From NCBI GenBank assembly GCA_022828595.1, contig JAKGHH010000002.1, positions 79,146,383-79,210,382 on the forward strand: 64,000 bases of DNA, given 5' to 3'. Numbering within the stretch: position 1 is the stretch's first letter; each line of letters opens with the position of its first letter. Made by a program: the position numbers and the translations under genes. The notes below the pieces were generated by a model, which was not told the DNA's origin, did no database searches, and saw nothing but the letters and a program-made list of their open reading frames with translations. Shown here one piece after another: positions 44,748 to 59,700 of this stretch. Source of the DNA: Nelumbo lutea. Its lineage: Eukaryota > Streptophyta > Magnoliopsida > Proteales > Nelumbonaceae.

Positions 44748-47700
44748 ATGAAGATGTTGTCGGATATGGGAATGCGGCCAATAGTCGGGAGCAACGATGG
44801 ATCGTATGGAGAGGATTTAGGGAAGGAGCTAGGGATGTTACTTCTGGAGCAGCGGCGCCAGGATGCAAACGATCGGGAGAGGGAGCTTAACCTCTACAGG
44901 AGTGGTTCTGCTCCCCCAACCGTTGAAGGTTCCTTAACTGCGGTTGGAGGTCTGTTTGGCAATGGAAGCAACGCCTCTCTTTCGGACTTCGCCGGGGGTA
45001 AGAGCGGCAATGGACTTCTGTCAGAGGAGGAGCTCCGCTCTGATCCAGCCTACCTTTCTTACTATTACTCTAACGTCAATCTCAACCCTCGGCTTCCACC
45101 GCCGTTACTCTCCAAGGAAGACTGGAGGTTTGCACAGCGGTTTCAGAGTGGGAGTTCTGCGCTAGGAGGGATTGGAGATAGAAGAAAGGTCAATCGTGCT
45201 AATGATGAGGGCAGCCGATCGCTGTTTTCTCTGCAGCCGGGGTTTTACTCGCAGAAGGAAGAGAACGAGGTCGAGTCGAGGAAACCGCAGGCTTCAGCAG
45301 AGTGGGGTGGGGATGGACTGATCGGATTGTCAGGATTAGGACTAGGGAGCAGGCAGAAGAGCCTTGCAGATATTTTTCAGGTGATTTCCGTTAAAAGCTC
45401 TATTTTCCCTTTAATCCATTATCTTTTTAAGGCAGAGTTTATTTCTTATTATTTCCTTTTTGTTTTTCGGGCTTGAAGGGAAACACCTTGGTGGTAAAAA
45501 TATTTCTCTTCTAGTCAATGAGGTGTTCAAATCTCTTTCTCTCTCTCAGGGGAGGAGAATCATCTATTGACGTTTAGCGTTCTCATTCTTTTGGTAGGCT
45601 ATATTTCCTGTTAGGGGCTGTTTAAACTTCATTTTATGTTTACATCCTGTTTCTCGATATTGACGATCCTGTAACATGTAATTTCCGTAACTATATATTA
45701 TCAAAATTATTGGAACTGATAAAGGTAATTAAGTAGCATTTACAAACTACATTCAACGAAATTCCGTTGATTTTAGTTTTATCCCTTAGCATATATGAAC
45801 ACCTTTTCATTGTCTAAGGTGGAATAGTTGTAAATGTTCTGATAAAAATAGAAATGAAGTCATATAAGTATCCATGTTTGTAAGAGTGGCAGGAGTTTAA
45901 TGTCAGATACGAACCTGACACAACCCTCCTTTGCTTCTCCTTTATCTGGTCTTGGGATCGGCTGTGTAAGATAAGCTCACACAGGTGGAGTTAAATAGGT
46001 CATATTAGAATCATTTCATGATTTCAAGAAATGATCTTTGTTTCTATTTCTTACATTTCAATAATAATTCAGTTTTTGATGTTAAAGTTATACCTTAAAA
46101 CGCTAGAAAGGACCAAAATGTAATGATCTTATTTCTTGTTACATCAGCTCACCTTCTGCAAATAATAATGTATCTGTTGTCTGTGTGCTTGTTATAAATA
46201 TAGACGTCCCTTAATCCTTTTATGTCTGACGCCTCTGCTTTTGGTACTTTTCTTTATCAGGTTACTTTTATGAACCTATCAATATTACTGGTTGCCCACT
46301 AGCTTTCATTCAACTTCTTGTTGAATCTGAATTCATATTCTGTTAGCCATTGTTTTTTTTAAATTTTATTTTGACCTAACTATGGACCTTCAAGGAACCT
46401 TTATCATCTACTTCTGCAGCTCCTATTACCTTGTGATACTTGAACTTAATATAGAAGTCACTTATATTTCTTTCCTCAATTTGAAAAGGGGCGATACATA
46501 TGCTTTCCAATATGCTTTCATGTAGGAAAGCATATGCAGCAAAGTCCCAAGACAAGGGCACTGACTTTTACTGGGGTTAGAGCATAGCTTCAATAAGTTA
46601 CATTTTCTCTTTTAAATTAACTTGATACTGAAAATATATAACTCAAAGCTTCTCAATAACAATAAATGAGAGGAAGAAGGATGCTTGAAAAGAGGAGATA
46701 CTATAACAATCTAGATAGTGTGGTGGACTATTCTCAGAAAATGACACTCTAATAGGTTCTAGTGCCCATTGAAGTTAACTTGATTTTATTCTTGTCCCTA
46801 GTAGTTGATTCTGAGCTCATGTTTCAACATCCCTAGTCCATTCTGAATTTAAATATATGGTATAGATAGAGCAGCACAATGTTATTTATGTTAAACACCT
46901 AACCCTCTTTTCCATCAAGATGCAAGTTAATCTGCTGGAATGGCAGTGAAAAGCTTGATTTGTATTTCAACTTCCTTTTTTTGATGTATTGTCATGGTTT
47001 TAGGCCTTGTATGCCAGATGGAGGAGAAGCTAAGAGTCCTATTGGTGTTTTGTAAAGCCTTTGTGGTTAGGAATGTGATATGGGATTTGTTAAGGGCCAA
47101 TATACTTGTTGCTCCAAGGTTTAAAAATTGTTAGCTTCCTTGACTTAAGATAAGAGGTCTATTGGTTGAAGGTTACTGAGAGGTGGTAGTACGGAGTGGG
47201 TTAATCTTGGCATTCTCAGGTGGCCTTTGAATACTAAGGCAGTACATAAGAAAGACCCCTGGAATCTTCTTTGAACAGCTTATTCATATGGTTTTCTAGG
47301 CCCACTGTGGCTGATGACATGACAAGAGATCAGCTGTTGGGAGGCTAGGATCCTCGGCTAGTTGATTCTGAAGCTACAGTTGCCATCTTGTTTTATTGCG
47401 TTGATTTAACAGTGGTTATCATTGTGATTACCTCATCCGGAATTCCATTTGGATATTGGTTTGTAATCTTAACTGTTTTTTTTTTTGCTCACCAGAAGTA
47501 AATTTGACCCTATTTGTGACTGCAAGAAAAGTCTGGGATGAGCAAGAACATCAAGGTTCAGGATATGTGTTGGAAATGACAGGTGTAATACCTAAAATGT
47601 TCTGAAAATAATCCTCTATATATAAAAGCCCTCCTTGGAATCTGCAAGTGGGGTATACCTTCAGCTGAAAAGGGATTGCAGCCTAGTTTTTAAGTATTGA

Positions 47701-50700
47701 TAGTCTCAGTACGCTAATTTTTCCATATCAAGAGTTCAGCTAATCAAAATTTCTGTTATTTATTTATTTTTATTTTTATATGACAAAGTGAAAGTATACC
47801 TGTCACATCATGATCATGAGTTTTAATGTTTTAAAGTTAAAATATCAAAAGTATTTATATTTGGTGTATTGTGCATCAAAAGATCTGATATAATATGACC
47901 AATACGGGTGGTATCATATTTGAACCTTGATTGCAGCTTTTTTGATCTGAGGCTGCTATGGGTGGGTTTAAATACTCCCCTCCTCCTCAAGATGCACACG
48001 TACACACCATAGAAAAATTTATTAGCACTGATGTCATTTTCCTAAAGGAACAGGTTATGATCCATATAAAGGTAAAGTATGATTGGAGATTTTGCTATCC
48101 AACTCAACAAAGGCTTATCCTTCCAATTTGGTATTGTTTACATGAAACCCATGCTGTCTTTCCACTTTATCCAGAATTACTGTATCTATGGCCATAGTGA
48201 AGGTTTTATTTTATTTTGTTTTATTTTTGGGATGTGGATGTACAAGGTATCAGGCTAGAGAACCTGGAAAGCTGCCATGCTCTGCATATCTTCGTTGAGA
48301 AGCTGTTGTACAAATAAAAATATATGGATGGAAATGATTTCTTTTTGATAATTGTATGGCATGAAAATGATTTTCAACAACTAACCAAGTAGTTAACGTA
48401 TAACATGACATACAAGTTGACTATAAACAAAACTGGCATATAAGTCAGATATATTAATACTGGCAAACTAAATAAGAGAAGGAATAGATTATGGTACTTA
48501 GTGTTTGACCATATTAATATGTATTAACATTAGTGGGGAATTCATTGGATTTTCTCCCATCATCTACAACTTTTGACTACTAATGTTTTATAATACAAAT
48601 CATTTACCATTCTATTTTCGTATATTTTATTATCACATATGAAGTTAGGAAGGCTTTCTTGTATATATATATATATATATTTTGATCACCTTTCTTGTTT
48701 ATTTTATCATCCCCCTTCTAAAGATTAGTGTTCTGTACATCTTAATATTGTTTTGAATATTCAATATATGTGTTTGTCTCTGTTGCCTTTTTTCTTAGCT
48801 GTAGTTTATCTTTTTTAGATATCGTGTGACTGTCATTTTGTTGCATTGATGCACACTATACTCTCTGAAGATGCTAATTTTCTAATTGGGAATTCATTCG
48901 GATTCATAGTGTAGACCTGGGTATTGACAGCAACTTTTCCCATCGACAACTGATCAATTATTGGTTGTGGAACCTGAAAAGAAAAGGAACACTTTCTTTT
49001 CCTTTGTCAGATAATTGTTTATGATTCTTCTGATGGATTAACTTCTTTCTTTAAATGTAGGATGATTTGGGTCATGCAACACCTGTCTCTGGTCACCCTT
49101 CTCGTCCAGCTAGTCGCAATGCCTTTGACGATGGAGTAGAGAGTTTAGGGTCTGCTGAAGCCTTGCATCATGAATTGGCATCTGTTGATGCTTTACGGTC
49201 TGGTCCAAATGTACAAGGCATTACTGGGGCTCAAAATGTTGGTGCATCAGTTTCTCACACTTTTGCATCTGCCTTAGGTGCCTCCTTGTCGCGTAGCACA
49301 ACTCCTGATCCTCAACTTGTTGCTAGGGCTCCTAGTCCTTGCCTTCCACCTGTTGGGGGAGGGAGAGTTGGTGCAGCAGATAAGAGAAATGTTAATGGCT
49401 CAAACACATACAATAGTGTTGTCTCGTCTAGTATGAGTGAGTCTGCTGATCTGGTAGCTGCCTTATCTGGCATGAGCCTGTCAACAAATGGCAGAGTGAA
49501 TGAAGAAAAAAATACGAGGTCACAGATTCAACAGGAATTTGATGATCACCAGAATTTCCTCTTTAATCTGCAAGGTGGACAGAACCATATTAAGCAACAT
49601 CCTTACATAAAGAGATCTGATTCTGGGCACTTACATATGCCTTCTGGTGCTCAGTCAGCAAAAGGAACATACTCCAATTTGGGTAAAAGCAACGGAACTG
49701 GGATGGAATTTAACACCTCTTCCTTGATAGATGGGCAAGTTGAACTGCAAAAACATGCTGTGTCATCTGCTAACTCGTACTTAAAAGGACCCTCTACACC
49801 TACACTTCCTGGGGGAGGAGGTTCTCCTCACTATCAGAATGTAGATAATTTAAACTATGGTTTAAATGGGTATTCCATCAATCCAGCATTGTCGTCTTTG
49901 ATGGCAAACCAACTTGGAACTGGTAACTTGCCTCCTTTGTTTGAGAATGTTGCAGCAGCATCCGCTATGGCAGCCTCTGGCTTGGATGCTAGAGCATTAG
50001 GAGGTTTGCCTCCAGGTGGAAGTTTAACTGGGGCAGCAGAGTTGCAGAATCTAAATGGAATAGGGAATCACACAGCAGGGAGTGCTCTTCAGATGCCCGT
50101 CTTGGATCCTTTGTATCTTCAGTATTTGAAAACAGCTGAATATGCTGCAGCACAGGTTGCAGCTCTCAACGACCCTTCTTTAGACAGGAACTATATGGGG
50201 AATTCTTATGTTGATTTGCTAGGACTCCAAAAAGCTTATCTAGGGGCATTACTTTCACCTCAGAAATCACAGTATGGTGTCCCTTTCCTTGGTAAATCTG
50301 GTGGTCTAAGTCCTGGTTACTATGGAAACCCTGCATTTGGTCTTGGTATGTCATATCCTGGAAGTCCACTTGCAAGTCCCCTTCTCCCAAATTCTCCAGT
50401 TGGACCTGGTAGTCCTATTAGGCACAATGAGCGAAGTTTATGCTTTCCTCCTGGTATGAGAAACTTGACGGGGGGTGTCATGGGATCCTGGCATTCTGAA
50501 GCTGGTGGCAACATGGATGAAAGCTTTGCATCCTCCCTACTGGAAGAATTTAAGAGCAACAAAACCAAATGTTTTGAACTTTCAGAAATTGCAGGTCATG
50601 TTGTTGAATTCAGGTATTTGTTACTCTTCCTCTCAGGGCAGTTTAATCCAGGAATCTGGGAATTGAATTGTGTTATTTGATATCCTTTTATGAGCAGTGC

Positions 50701-53700
50701 TGATCAGTATGGAAGCCGGTTCATTCAACAGAAACTTGAAACGGCCACAATAGAGGAGAAAAATATGGTTTTTCAGGAAATCATTCCTCAAGCTCTTTCA
50801 TTGATGACGGATGTGTTTGGTAATTATGTGATTCAGAAGGTATGCTATCATTTAGTTTGCCATAATTAACAATTTACTCTTGCTTTCTTAATGGGGATAT
50901 TATATTAGGTTAGTGGCATACACATGGCTAATAAATTGAGGTTGTCTTCAGTTTTTTGAGCATGGAACTGCATCTCAGAGAAGAGAACTAGCGAACCAGT
51001 TGACTGGGCATGTTTTGACACTTAGCCTTCAAATGTATGGCTGTCGGGTGATCCAGAAGGTAACTTGTTTTCATGAACCTACTTTCTCATTTTTAAACTA
51101 CTGTGTTTTATAAAACATTATATGTTTTTAATGATATATTCTTTTTTATTCATGTATCATCTGTTTGTTATATTCTATTTTGATCAATAACTGAACGTTT
51201 TATTAGCAAATTAATAAGTACATATTACAAGCATCAGTTGGAGAGATAAAAACTTTTCTCTCTCCATACATCTTTCCATACAATTGTGCTCAAAAGATTT
51301 GCTCCCTCTCTACCTCTTGCATTCATCAGCCATATTATTAGCTGTTCTTTGAACCCATTGAAATGTCACTTCCACCTCCTCAAGTCAGTAGCTTGTTTCT
51401 GTACTGCCACACAGCTACCTCCCCACTCTGCAGTGCAACTCTTTCTTCACCTCTATATTCTTTGGTCTTGGAACCATTTATTTTAAGTTGGAGTTATGGA
51501 CCTGAACAAGTTGATGGAACTATGGCCATGTTCAATCCAATTCCTACTTATAACCTTGTATTTTTATGGTCTTTGAAATGTTATTTTAGCTGGAGTCGTG
51601 GACTTGAATAAGGCAGTGCAACTTTGGCAATTTTTTATTTTGATGAGTAACAATGACTTTATTATTAATTAATATTTGAAAGATAAGGGCCTAAGGGGCA
51701 CGCACAGAAATTTGGTAGCCTGATATTGGGTGACAGATCACCCCATGCTTAATCAATTAATAATTACAACTGAGCCCAATGCAGTCTATCCCTATTTACA
51801 CCCTGCTTTTCCAAAGCATCAGCTATCCCATTGGCTGGCATTTAGACCCAGGAGAAATTAGTCCTTTGCCAGCTGTCTAATCTCCCCCATATAGTTTATA
51901 TACTTCCATGGTCCTTTACTATTTTTTATCATCCCGCACACCACTACCTTAAGTTGCTTGCATATTTTCATTTACAATACGGTTACGCTTTTCGAAACAT
52001 TGATTCTTAACCCTTCTAGTGCAGCCAATAATTCTGCTTTCAAGGAGTTTCCTTGTCCCTGCAGGCCTAAGTGTAACGCCAAGATAGACCCTTCGTGATC
52101 TCTTAGCACCCCTTTAATACCTGTCATCCCTAGATTTTCTAAACAATACCCATCAAATTTTACTTTTATGTAATTAGGTCTAGGTCGAGACCATTTTGAC
52201 TGTGGTAGTTACCGTGATGTCAATGAGGAAGCTATCCAATACCATTCTCTACATTTTTTTTTGATAAGTAATGCCATCTAGATTTCATCCATGGAGAAGA
52301 GGGCAAACAAAGTCGAAGTCTTTTTTTGGTAGTAAAAAATAAAATTTATTAAAAAAAGAAAAAAGAGAATACACGAAAGGTGACCAGAACACTTGAGAGA
52401 AGAAGAAAAAACCTTAATCCATGGCTCACCACAAAGAATGAAGTCAATGTTACTGATTTGAAAGGCATGCCTAGGAGCCTAGGTGAGGCAATTTCAAGGT
52501 ATCTTGCCTAGGTCCATATGTAGCCCCTTTAGAAAAGGTGTGTGCATGGTGTGCCCTGTGCCTCAGCCCAAGAAAGTGCCTTTGTTAAAGTGTACATTTT
52601 TTGTATATATGTATACTAGTTAAAATATTTATTACTGATAAAAAAATTATGCCTTGTGTGTGTGTGTGTTTCTTTTTCTTTTTCTTTTTTTAAGCATGGT
52701 GGTGCATTCCTCCTGTAACTATAATTTAGTTATAGTTCCTTGTCTTTTAAAAAATATCTTTTTGATCTTTACTTCCAAAAGGCACACATCTTGCACCTTG
52801 GGCACAAAAAGTCCCTTGCATTTTTAAAAAATTGGGCAAAGTCTTTGCCTGGTGTACTACTTCTATTGTAGTACTTTCAATAAGTTGTTTCATATCCCAT
52901 GTCTTCTCCTTGAAGATTCTCACATTTTGTTCTTCCCAAATTACCTATATTACAGCTGCCCTTCTATAAAAGCCGAGCTGAACAAGGTTCTCATATCTGT
53001 TGGAGCCGCCCACCTACAACCAAAAAGACGCCTTCTCCAAATATTAGAACCAAAGGAGCAAGAAATTAGTAAATGATATCAAGACTTTCTCACTTGCATT
53101 ACATAGAGCACACCAATGAGGAGATTCACACCTGTTGGGTTTCCTTTTTGTGGAACATCACAAGTATTGATTTTCTTGTGAAACACCCTTCTTACCTTTG
53201 GTGGAACCAATCTATTCCATATTTCTTATTTTTTTCATCGGTGGTTATTCCATATTTCTTTAGCTAGAAACGGTTGAGGGTGGGAGAGGAAAGAGTTAAA
53301 ATCCTGAAGAAGGAAGGAACACATAAAGGCACCTCAGGGTTAGCTGTCTAGATTCTGCAATTTGGCAGAGAAGCATCCAAATAAACACATTGCAGGGACC
53401 CTAGGAGATTAATGACATTGGGTAATTCTTCACCATCATCAAAGCTTTGTCTCAACTATGAGGTTGGTTACATGAATCCTGTTTTACCTTTCCATTCTGT
53501 TCAGTGCCCAAGAAAGGATGAATCAGGATCCATGACCTTGAGAGTTTGATAAAAGTTTTTGTGCCAGCTGCCAATCTGACACAACCCTCCTTTATCCGGG
53601 CTTGGACTGGTGGTGTAAGACAAGCCCAACAGTGGTAAAGTTAATGGCATCAGTTCATGCAGAGTCTCTTATGCCTCTAATGAAACACAGCTCTTTTAGA

Positions 53701-56700
53701 CCTGGAATTGTGAAACCACAAAAGAGGAAATAGGTTTTGATATGAGAAAAGACAAACATTAGAAGTTAGAACAACGACCTTTCACAAGACAAGCCCACAC
53801 TTGAGAGGGCACCATAACATGTATGAGAAAACAAGACAAGTAGACCATGGATTGCTTTCCAGGGTGAACACGGTGTTGCTCTCACAGTCGCAGATAGTCC
53901 AGCATCCCATGAATGCTTCTAATCATGTTATGCCGCAGTTTGTCCTGCTCCAAGGGAAATCCCCAAAGTCATTTCCTCAACACTGATTTATTTCCCTTAA
54001 CATCTCCAATCCTAATCTCCCATCATCCCTACTATTGCAATGCACTCTCCACTCCCCAGATGGTTCTTCTTAGTATCCCTAGGTTCCATGAGAAATCCCT
54101 CATGATCTTTTCTAGTATTTTTCACCACCCAAGCAGACATTTTAGACACTGCAAAGTAATGGATTGGCAGATTTGTGACTTTGGGAAAGTTGAATGCTGC
54201 TTATAAACTTGACCTAAATGTTAATCTGGTATTTTCATGCTCAGATTGGGTCAGTGCTTTAAAACCATGATTGAACGTTCAACCCATGATGCCATCACTA
54301 TAAAAAATATAAAAAAAGGACCAGAATCCCATTCAAAAAGTCATACAGGTCAAAGGTTCGGTTGTCCAGGTCCAGAGGTAATTGACTGGGTCAATGATAT
54401 ATTTTTTTTTCTAAATAAAATATAGCAGGTTAGAGCTTAACCCAAACTGGAATTGTGACTGGGTCTCTGGTCTGACCTTCCAGGTCAATGACAGGTTTAA
54501 AATAATCAGCTGGGTTGGGTTGCGGTCTATGGCAACAACTAGTATTAGCCTGTTGGTTGTATATAGAGCACATACATATCTATTATATTTGTGCCTGTTG
54601 AGAGGTATAGATAAATGACTTCGATTTTTCTTATTGGAGGTTTTCTGTCTCTATTTTAGCCTATTTTAAGCTTATGTCTGGATTGAGGAAATGTGTTTTT
54701 AATCAAGTAATCCTTGTATGTTGACCAAAATAGCTCTGCAAAGGCATATGTTACATTCTGATTGTTTTAGTAGAGAAACCCTACTTAAGTTCCAGTGGAG
54801 CATTTGAACTTCTGGAATAGACTTAAACATGCCTTGCATCAACTGGTCAGGTTAACAGGCACTGCCATAGTGTCATACTATCATGTGTGTAATTGCACTC
54901 ATTACATGTTTGTGTTCTTTGTTCCATTAGAGATGAACGGCAGGTGTAAGGGAATGTGGTTCTAGCATGTTCCCTCTCTTAGCATAAGGTTTGGTGATTT
55001 CGTTTTCTTTATTTCTGCTATGTATTAATGTTCAATATATTAACGGTCTTTATATTCATCCATATATGTGTAAAAGTACCTACCTAAATTCACATAAGTA
55101 GATATTGTAAAAGGTTGCGTTTTCTGGTTTCTAGTGTCCAAGGGGTCTTTTTCACATTGTTACTCAAGCCATTTTCTATTCCACAAGAAACATAATCAAT
55201 TTAAAATTGCACTGACATTGCCATGACTTGACTTAGTGGTTGAATTTTGTTTCAAATCTTTGTTTCAGGCAATAGAAGTTGTTGATTTGGACCAACAGAC
55301 TAAGATGGTTGCAGAGCTTGATGGTCATGTCATGCGTTGTGTCCGGGACCAGAATGGAAACCATGTTATACAGAAATGCATTGAATGCATACCTCAAGAT
55401 GCTATTCAGTTTATTGTCTCATCATTCTATGACCAAGTTGTGACACTGTCCACTCATCCATATGGCTGTCGTGTCATACAGGTCTGAATTATTTTACCAA
55501 TTTAATTAACTACATGTTTCGTATCTTGTTATTCCAAGGGTTTCAGTAAATAACAATTTTAGAGGCTAATATGCTATGCCTTTCTTATTACCAGAGAGTA
55601 CTGGAACACTGTGATGACCCAACAACCCAGCATATCATGATGGATGAGATTTTACAATCTGTTTGTATGTTGGCACAAGACCAATATGGGAATTATGTTG
55701 TTCAGGTGTGCTGTCTTCATAGAGTTTTTATATCTACTGCCTGTTTTTGTATTCTTATGTAGTTTTTAGTGATTGCACATGGTCCCATTTTCATGTTTTC
55801 TGTTGTATTCCGGAACAATTAACTTGTTAATATGTCTGGATATGGAGATTATGGTTTTCTGTGCTGTTATGGTTTTCCATGGTATTATCTTCACCATGAA
55901 ATTATTTATTTCTGGGGTTTTCATGCCTAGAATCCTGGACTTTTATTTTGGTTATTCCATTTGTTGCCTTCTATTGCCTTGTTCCATCATAAAGTTTGGT
56001 GGATGAGGGCTATGTAAGCCAAATTTCTGGAGGACAGAAACAAGTACAATAGACATTGTTTTACACTTACTATTTAATTGAGGCTTTACCATTTTGATAC
56101 ATTTTGGAAAGGATTTTATTAAAAATCGACAAATAAAAGAAAGATGACAAGTACCTTTTTTCCCTTTTCTTTCTTGGATAACAAGAGATCAACCCAGAAC
56201 CTCTCAAGCAATATGAGCTTGTAAGTTGCATCATGCAACTCTTGCTTTTGTGAGTAACACCTTGGTAAAATAACATACTATTTACAGTGCATTTGGATCT
56301 TTCTTGAAGCAGATGGTAGAAGCCATGAAGTGATGGCTTTGATCTACTGCTGAATTGAGGGTGCCTCCTGCACATGTCCATCCCTCTGGGATCTTCAATA
56401 TTTTATAACTGAAATTTGTTGCTAAATTAGGATGAGTTTAAATTATGGATTTTACGTTACTGCTGAAATGAAGGGGTCTCCTGCATGAGTCCATCTATTT
56501 TTAAAGACCTGTAATTATGATAATTGATAAACTTACTCCAACCTTTTGTTGGTTTGCTCAGATCTGTTTGATTGCCTTTTCAAATCCCTATTTTGGAGTT
56601 TAAAAGTTTTCCTGCTCTCAGAACCTATAAGCTATCTTTTTTTTTTTTGGGATAAATACAAACCTATAAGCTGTCAATAGTTCAAACTACCACCTACAGT

Positions 56701-59700
56701 ATCCTGCAATGTATGTTTATGTTTTATGTTCATTTCCCTGTTTTGATTTGCCACACATGTTTAACAGCATGTATTGGAGCATGGAAAACCCCATGAACGT
56801 TCTGCTATAATCAAGAAATTAGCTGGACAAATTGTTCAAATGAGCCAGCAGAAATTTGCCTCCAATGTTGTGGAGAAGTGCTTGACGTTTGGTGGTCCTA
56901 CAGAACGCCAGATTTTAGTAAATGAGATGCTTGGTACAACTGACGAGAATGAACCTTTGCAGGTTTGTCAACTCTCTCTAGTTTTATGTGTGGATCAAAT
57001 AAAACATACTAGGACTAATTTTGTTCTTGCCAATGGTCATATACTTGTCATTCTTCATCCATTTAGGTAACACTTTTGGCCTGTTTGTTCCATGTGGTTG
57101 ATGATTGCTTGGACTTGGAGAGATTATGTCATCATCAATTGCTTATTGTTATTTTTTTTTGAAACTAAAGTGAAAAAGTCGATTTTCTTTGACTCAATAT
57201 GGACCTTTTATCAGTACTGACTGTATATGGTTTATGGAACTTATTACATTTGACTTGAGTGCTAATACATGATAAAGTATGAGATGGACATGAAGGATTT
57301 GCACAAGTTTGTTTAGATGCTTAAAAGCATCTTATGAGAATGAGAGCATCAAGCATGAGCTGATTGTTTTACCAGGCTAAGTGAAAGTGATTTATGATTT
57401 CATGAAAAGCACAATACCTTTTAATTTTTGCTATTAATATTATGTTTTTTTTTTCTTTTTTTTTTCTTTTCCTAAGAAGATAAAGTATAATTGTATCATG
57501 CCTTCAAATTTTGTTTCCTTGGTGAATTGCTTTTTCTATATTATATTACATAATCATACTGCACGTATGCAGTCAATGATGTTTTATCTTCCTGGTTTAT
57601 TCATGACATTAATATCAAACTGGGAGTTGCATCTATTAGCATGAAAAGACACCTTTTTGAATGACTGAATATTTAACATAGAAATATGATAACCAACTTT
57701 TTGCAGATGTGAAAATAATAAATTCTTCAAAAAATATAGAGGCTACACACACCCGAGGAAAGTGTGGTTACAATTCTTTGTGGTTTGTCTTAGTTATTGA
57801 ATATGACAGCAACACATACACACATAAAAGGGAACAAAATATAATAGCTCACTAGAGCTGGTTCAGGAACATCAATGATGCTTACAGTTCTATACTTTTG
57901 GTTAGCCCTGCAGAAACACTGTGACTGGAAACTGGCTGACATCAGGCATTTCTTTTTGTTTTTTGATGAATATGTTTGCAGCAAAATTTCAAGTTCCTTA
58001 ATCTTGCATTTTATGTTGAAAATTTGGAGTAAATCATACTTATTAGGTTAAGTGTGGTTACAATTCTTTGTGGTTTGTCTTAGTTATTGAATATGACAGC
58101 AACACATACACACATAAAAGGGAACAAAATATAATAGCTCACTAGAGCTGGTTCAGGAACATCAATGATGCTTACAGTTCTATACTTTTGGTTAGCCCTG
58201 CAGAAACACTGTGACTGTGGAAACTGGCTGACATCAGGCATTTCTTTTTGTTTTTTGATGAATATGTTTGCAGCAAAATTTCAAGTTCCTTAATCTTGCA
58301 TTTTATGTTGAAAATTTGGAGTAAATCATACTTATTAGGTTAAGTGGGTGGTTGATTATATTTTGGGACGTCTAACTTCTGTAGCTGGTGGGTCACATTA
58401 TCCAAATATTCTGTTCTTTTTCATGGAGATTTTGGCTACAACTCCATGACCTTGGTGTGTTGCATCCAATGATCATTTAGCTCCTTTAAGTTGAATGAGT
58501 GTCATTAGGAAAAGTTCAGCAGCTTTGGCATTAATCTAGTCATATAATTCAAGTCATTCTACATTGCTATTAAACTTTCCATATTTCCGAGAAGAAACTA
58601 TGCTGCTGATTCTCCACTTTGGTGGATGTGGTTACAAAACCTAATCTCCACTTTTTTCTGCTTGACGTCTCAGGCAATGATGAAGGATCAGTTTGCAAAC
58701 TATGTTGTACAGAAAGTGTTGGAGACTTGTGATGACCAGCAACGTGAGCTAATACTTTCACGAATAAAGGTTCACTTGAATGCTCTGAAGAAGTACACTT
58801 ACGGGAAGCATATAGTTGCCCGTGTAGAAAAGCTTGTTGCTGCTGGGGGTACCATTTCTTCTCTTGCTTTTCTTTTCCTATTTTTGTCTTCCTCTTTATT
58901 AGAGAAAAAAATCTATTCATGGATCTCAGCTAGGCTTTTAGGTGAGGCTCCGTGAATAGGTTTTTATTCTCTTTAACACTTGTCTCCACTACTGAGCAAG
59001 AGAACCTCTAAATTTTGTTTTGGTGGATTGATTGTGATTTGTCCTGTTCTGTGGTTTTTGGGGTTCTCTCCTTGGTGATGCTAGCACAGTTTTGATGCTT
59101 CATGCCATCTCTACCAGTATTTGGTTCATTGCTTAGATGTTCTTGATTGTTAGATGAATGTCATCTTCCTTGTTCTTGTACGCCAACTATTATAGGAGCT
59201 TAATGATCCGTGGACAATCACTTTGTTTTGAACATTAGATAAAACATACGACAGTGGAACGATAGGTTATCATACAGGCTTATCTTATACAAGCTCTAAT
59301 GGGTAGCCTGGCCTGTATGTGAGTTGTTGATTGAGAAGTCCTGATCAATCAGCCTATGCACCTTCTAATGTCTGGATATATGATGTTGAATGGCTATAGA
59401 GGTGGTGCCGGCACTACCTTGAAAACAAAGGATGATACTTAGAATTGCAAAACAGGTACCTGATTTAAAATTTTTCTACTGCATCAGGCCTGAGTCCATG
59501 GGCCATTCCCCTTAAAATTTAACAAGGTCTCAACCCAGGTTGCATTTCCTTCTTTTCTTTTAACATGAAGAAAATGGTGGTGCAAGGTTCAAAATATCGA
59601 TTCAGGGCAATACACCAGTAGGGCGTATCGGTACTATTATTTTGTTTTTTCGAATCTGGTTCAGAGGGGCCAGTCTAAGGCCGGTCTACCCCCTGAACCA

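Larger units (their letters stand above)
51060..55268 (+). other. PUMILIO intron 4 (4.2 kb) with retroelement inserts
   Basis: This largest intron falls between PUF repeats 3 and 4. It holds at least two antisense LINE fragments (listed separately), a copy of the ACACAACCCTCC repeat (about 53578) and, at 54240-54520, words of the dispersed TCAATGAC/TTGACC repeat. The flanking splice sites (AAG|GTAACT and TTTCAG|GCAATA) look normal. Confidence 0.8.
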
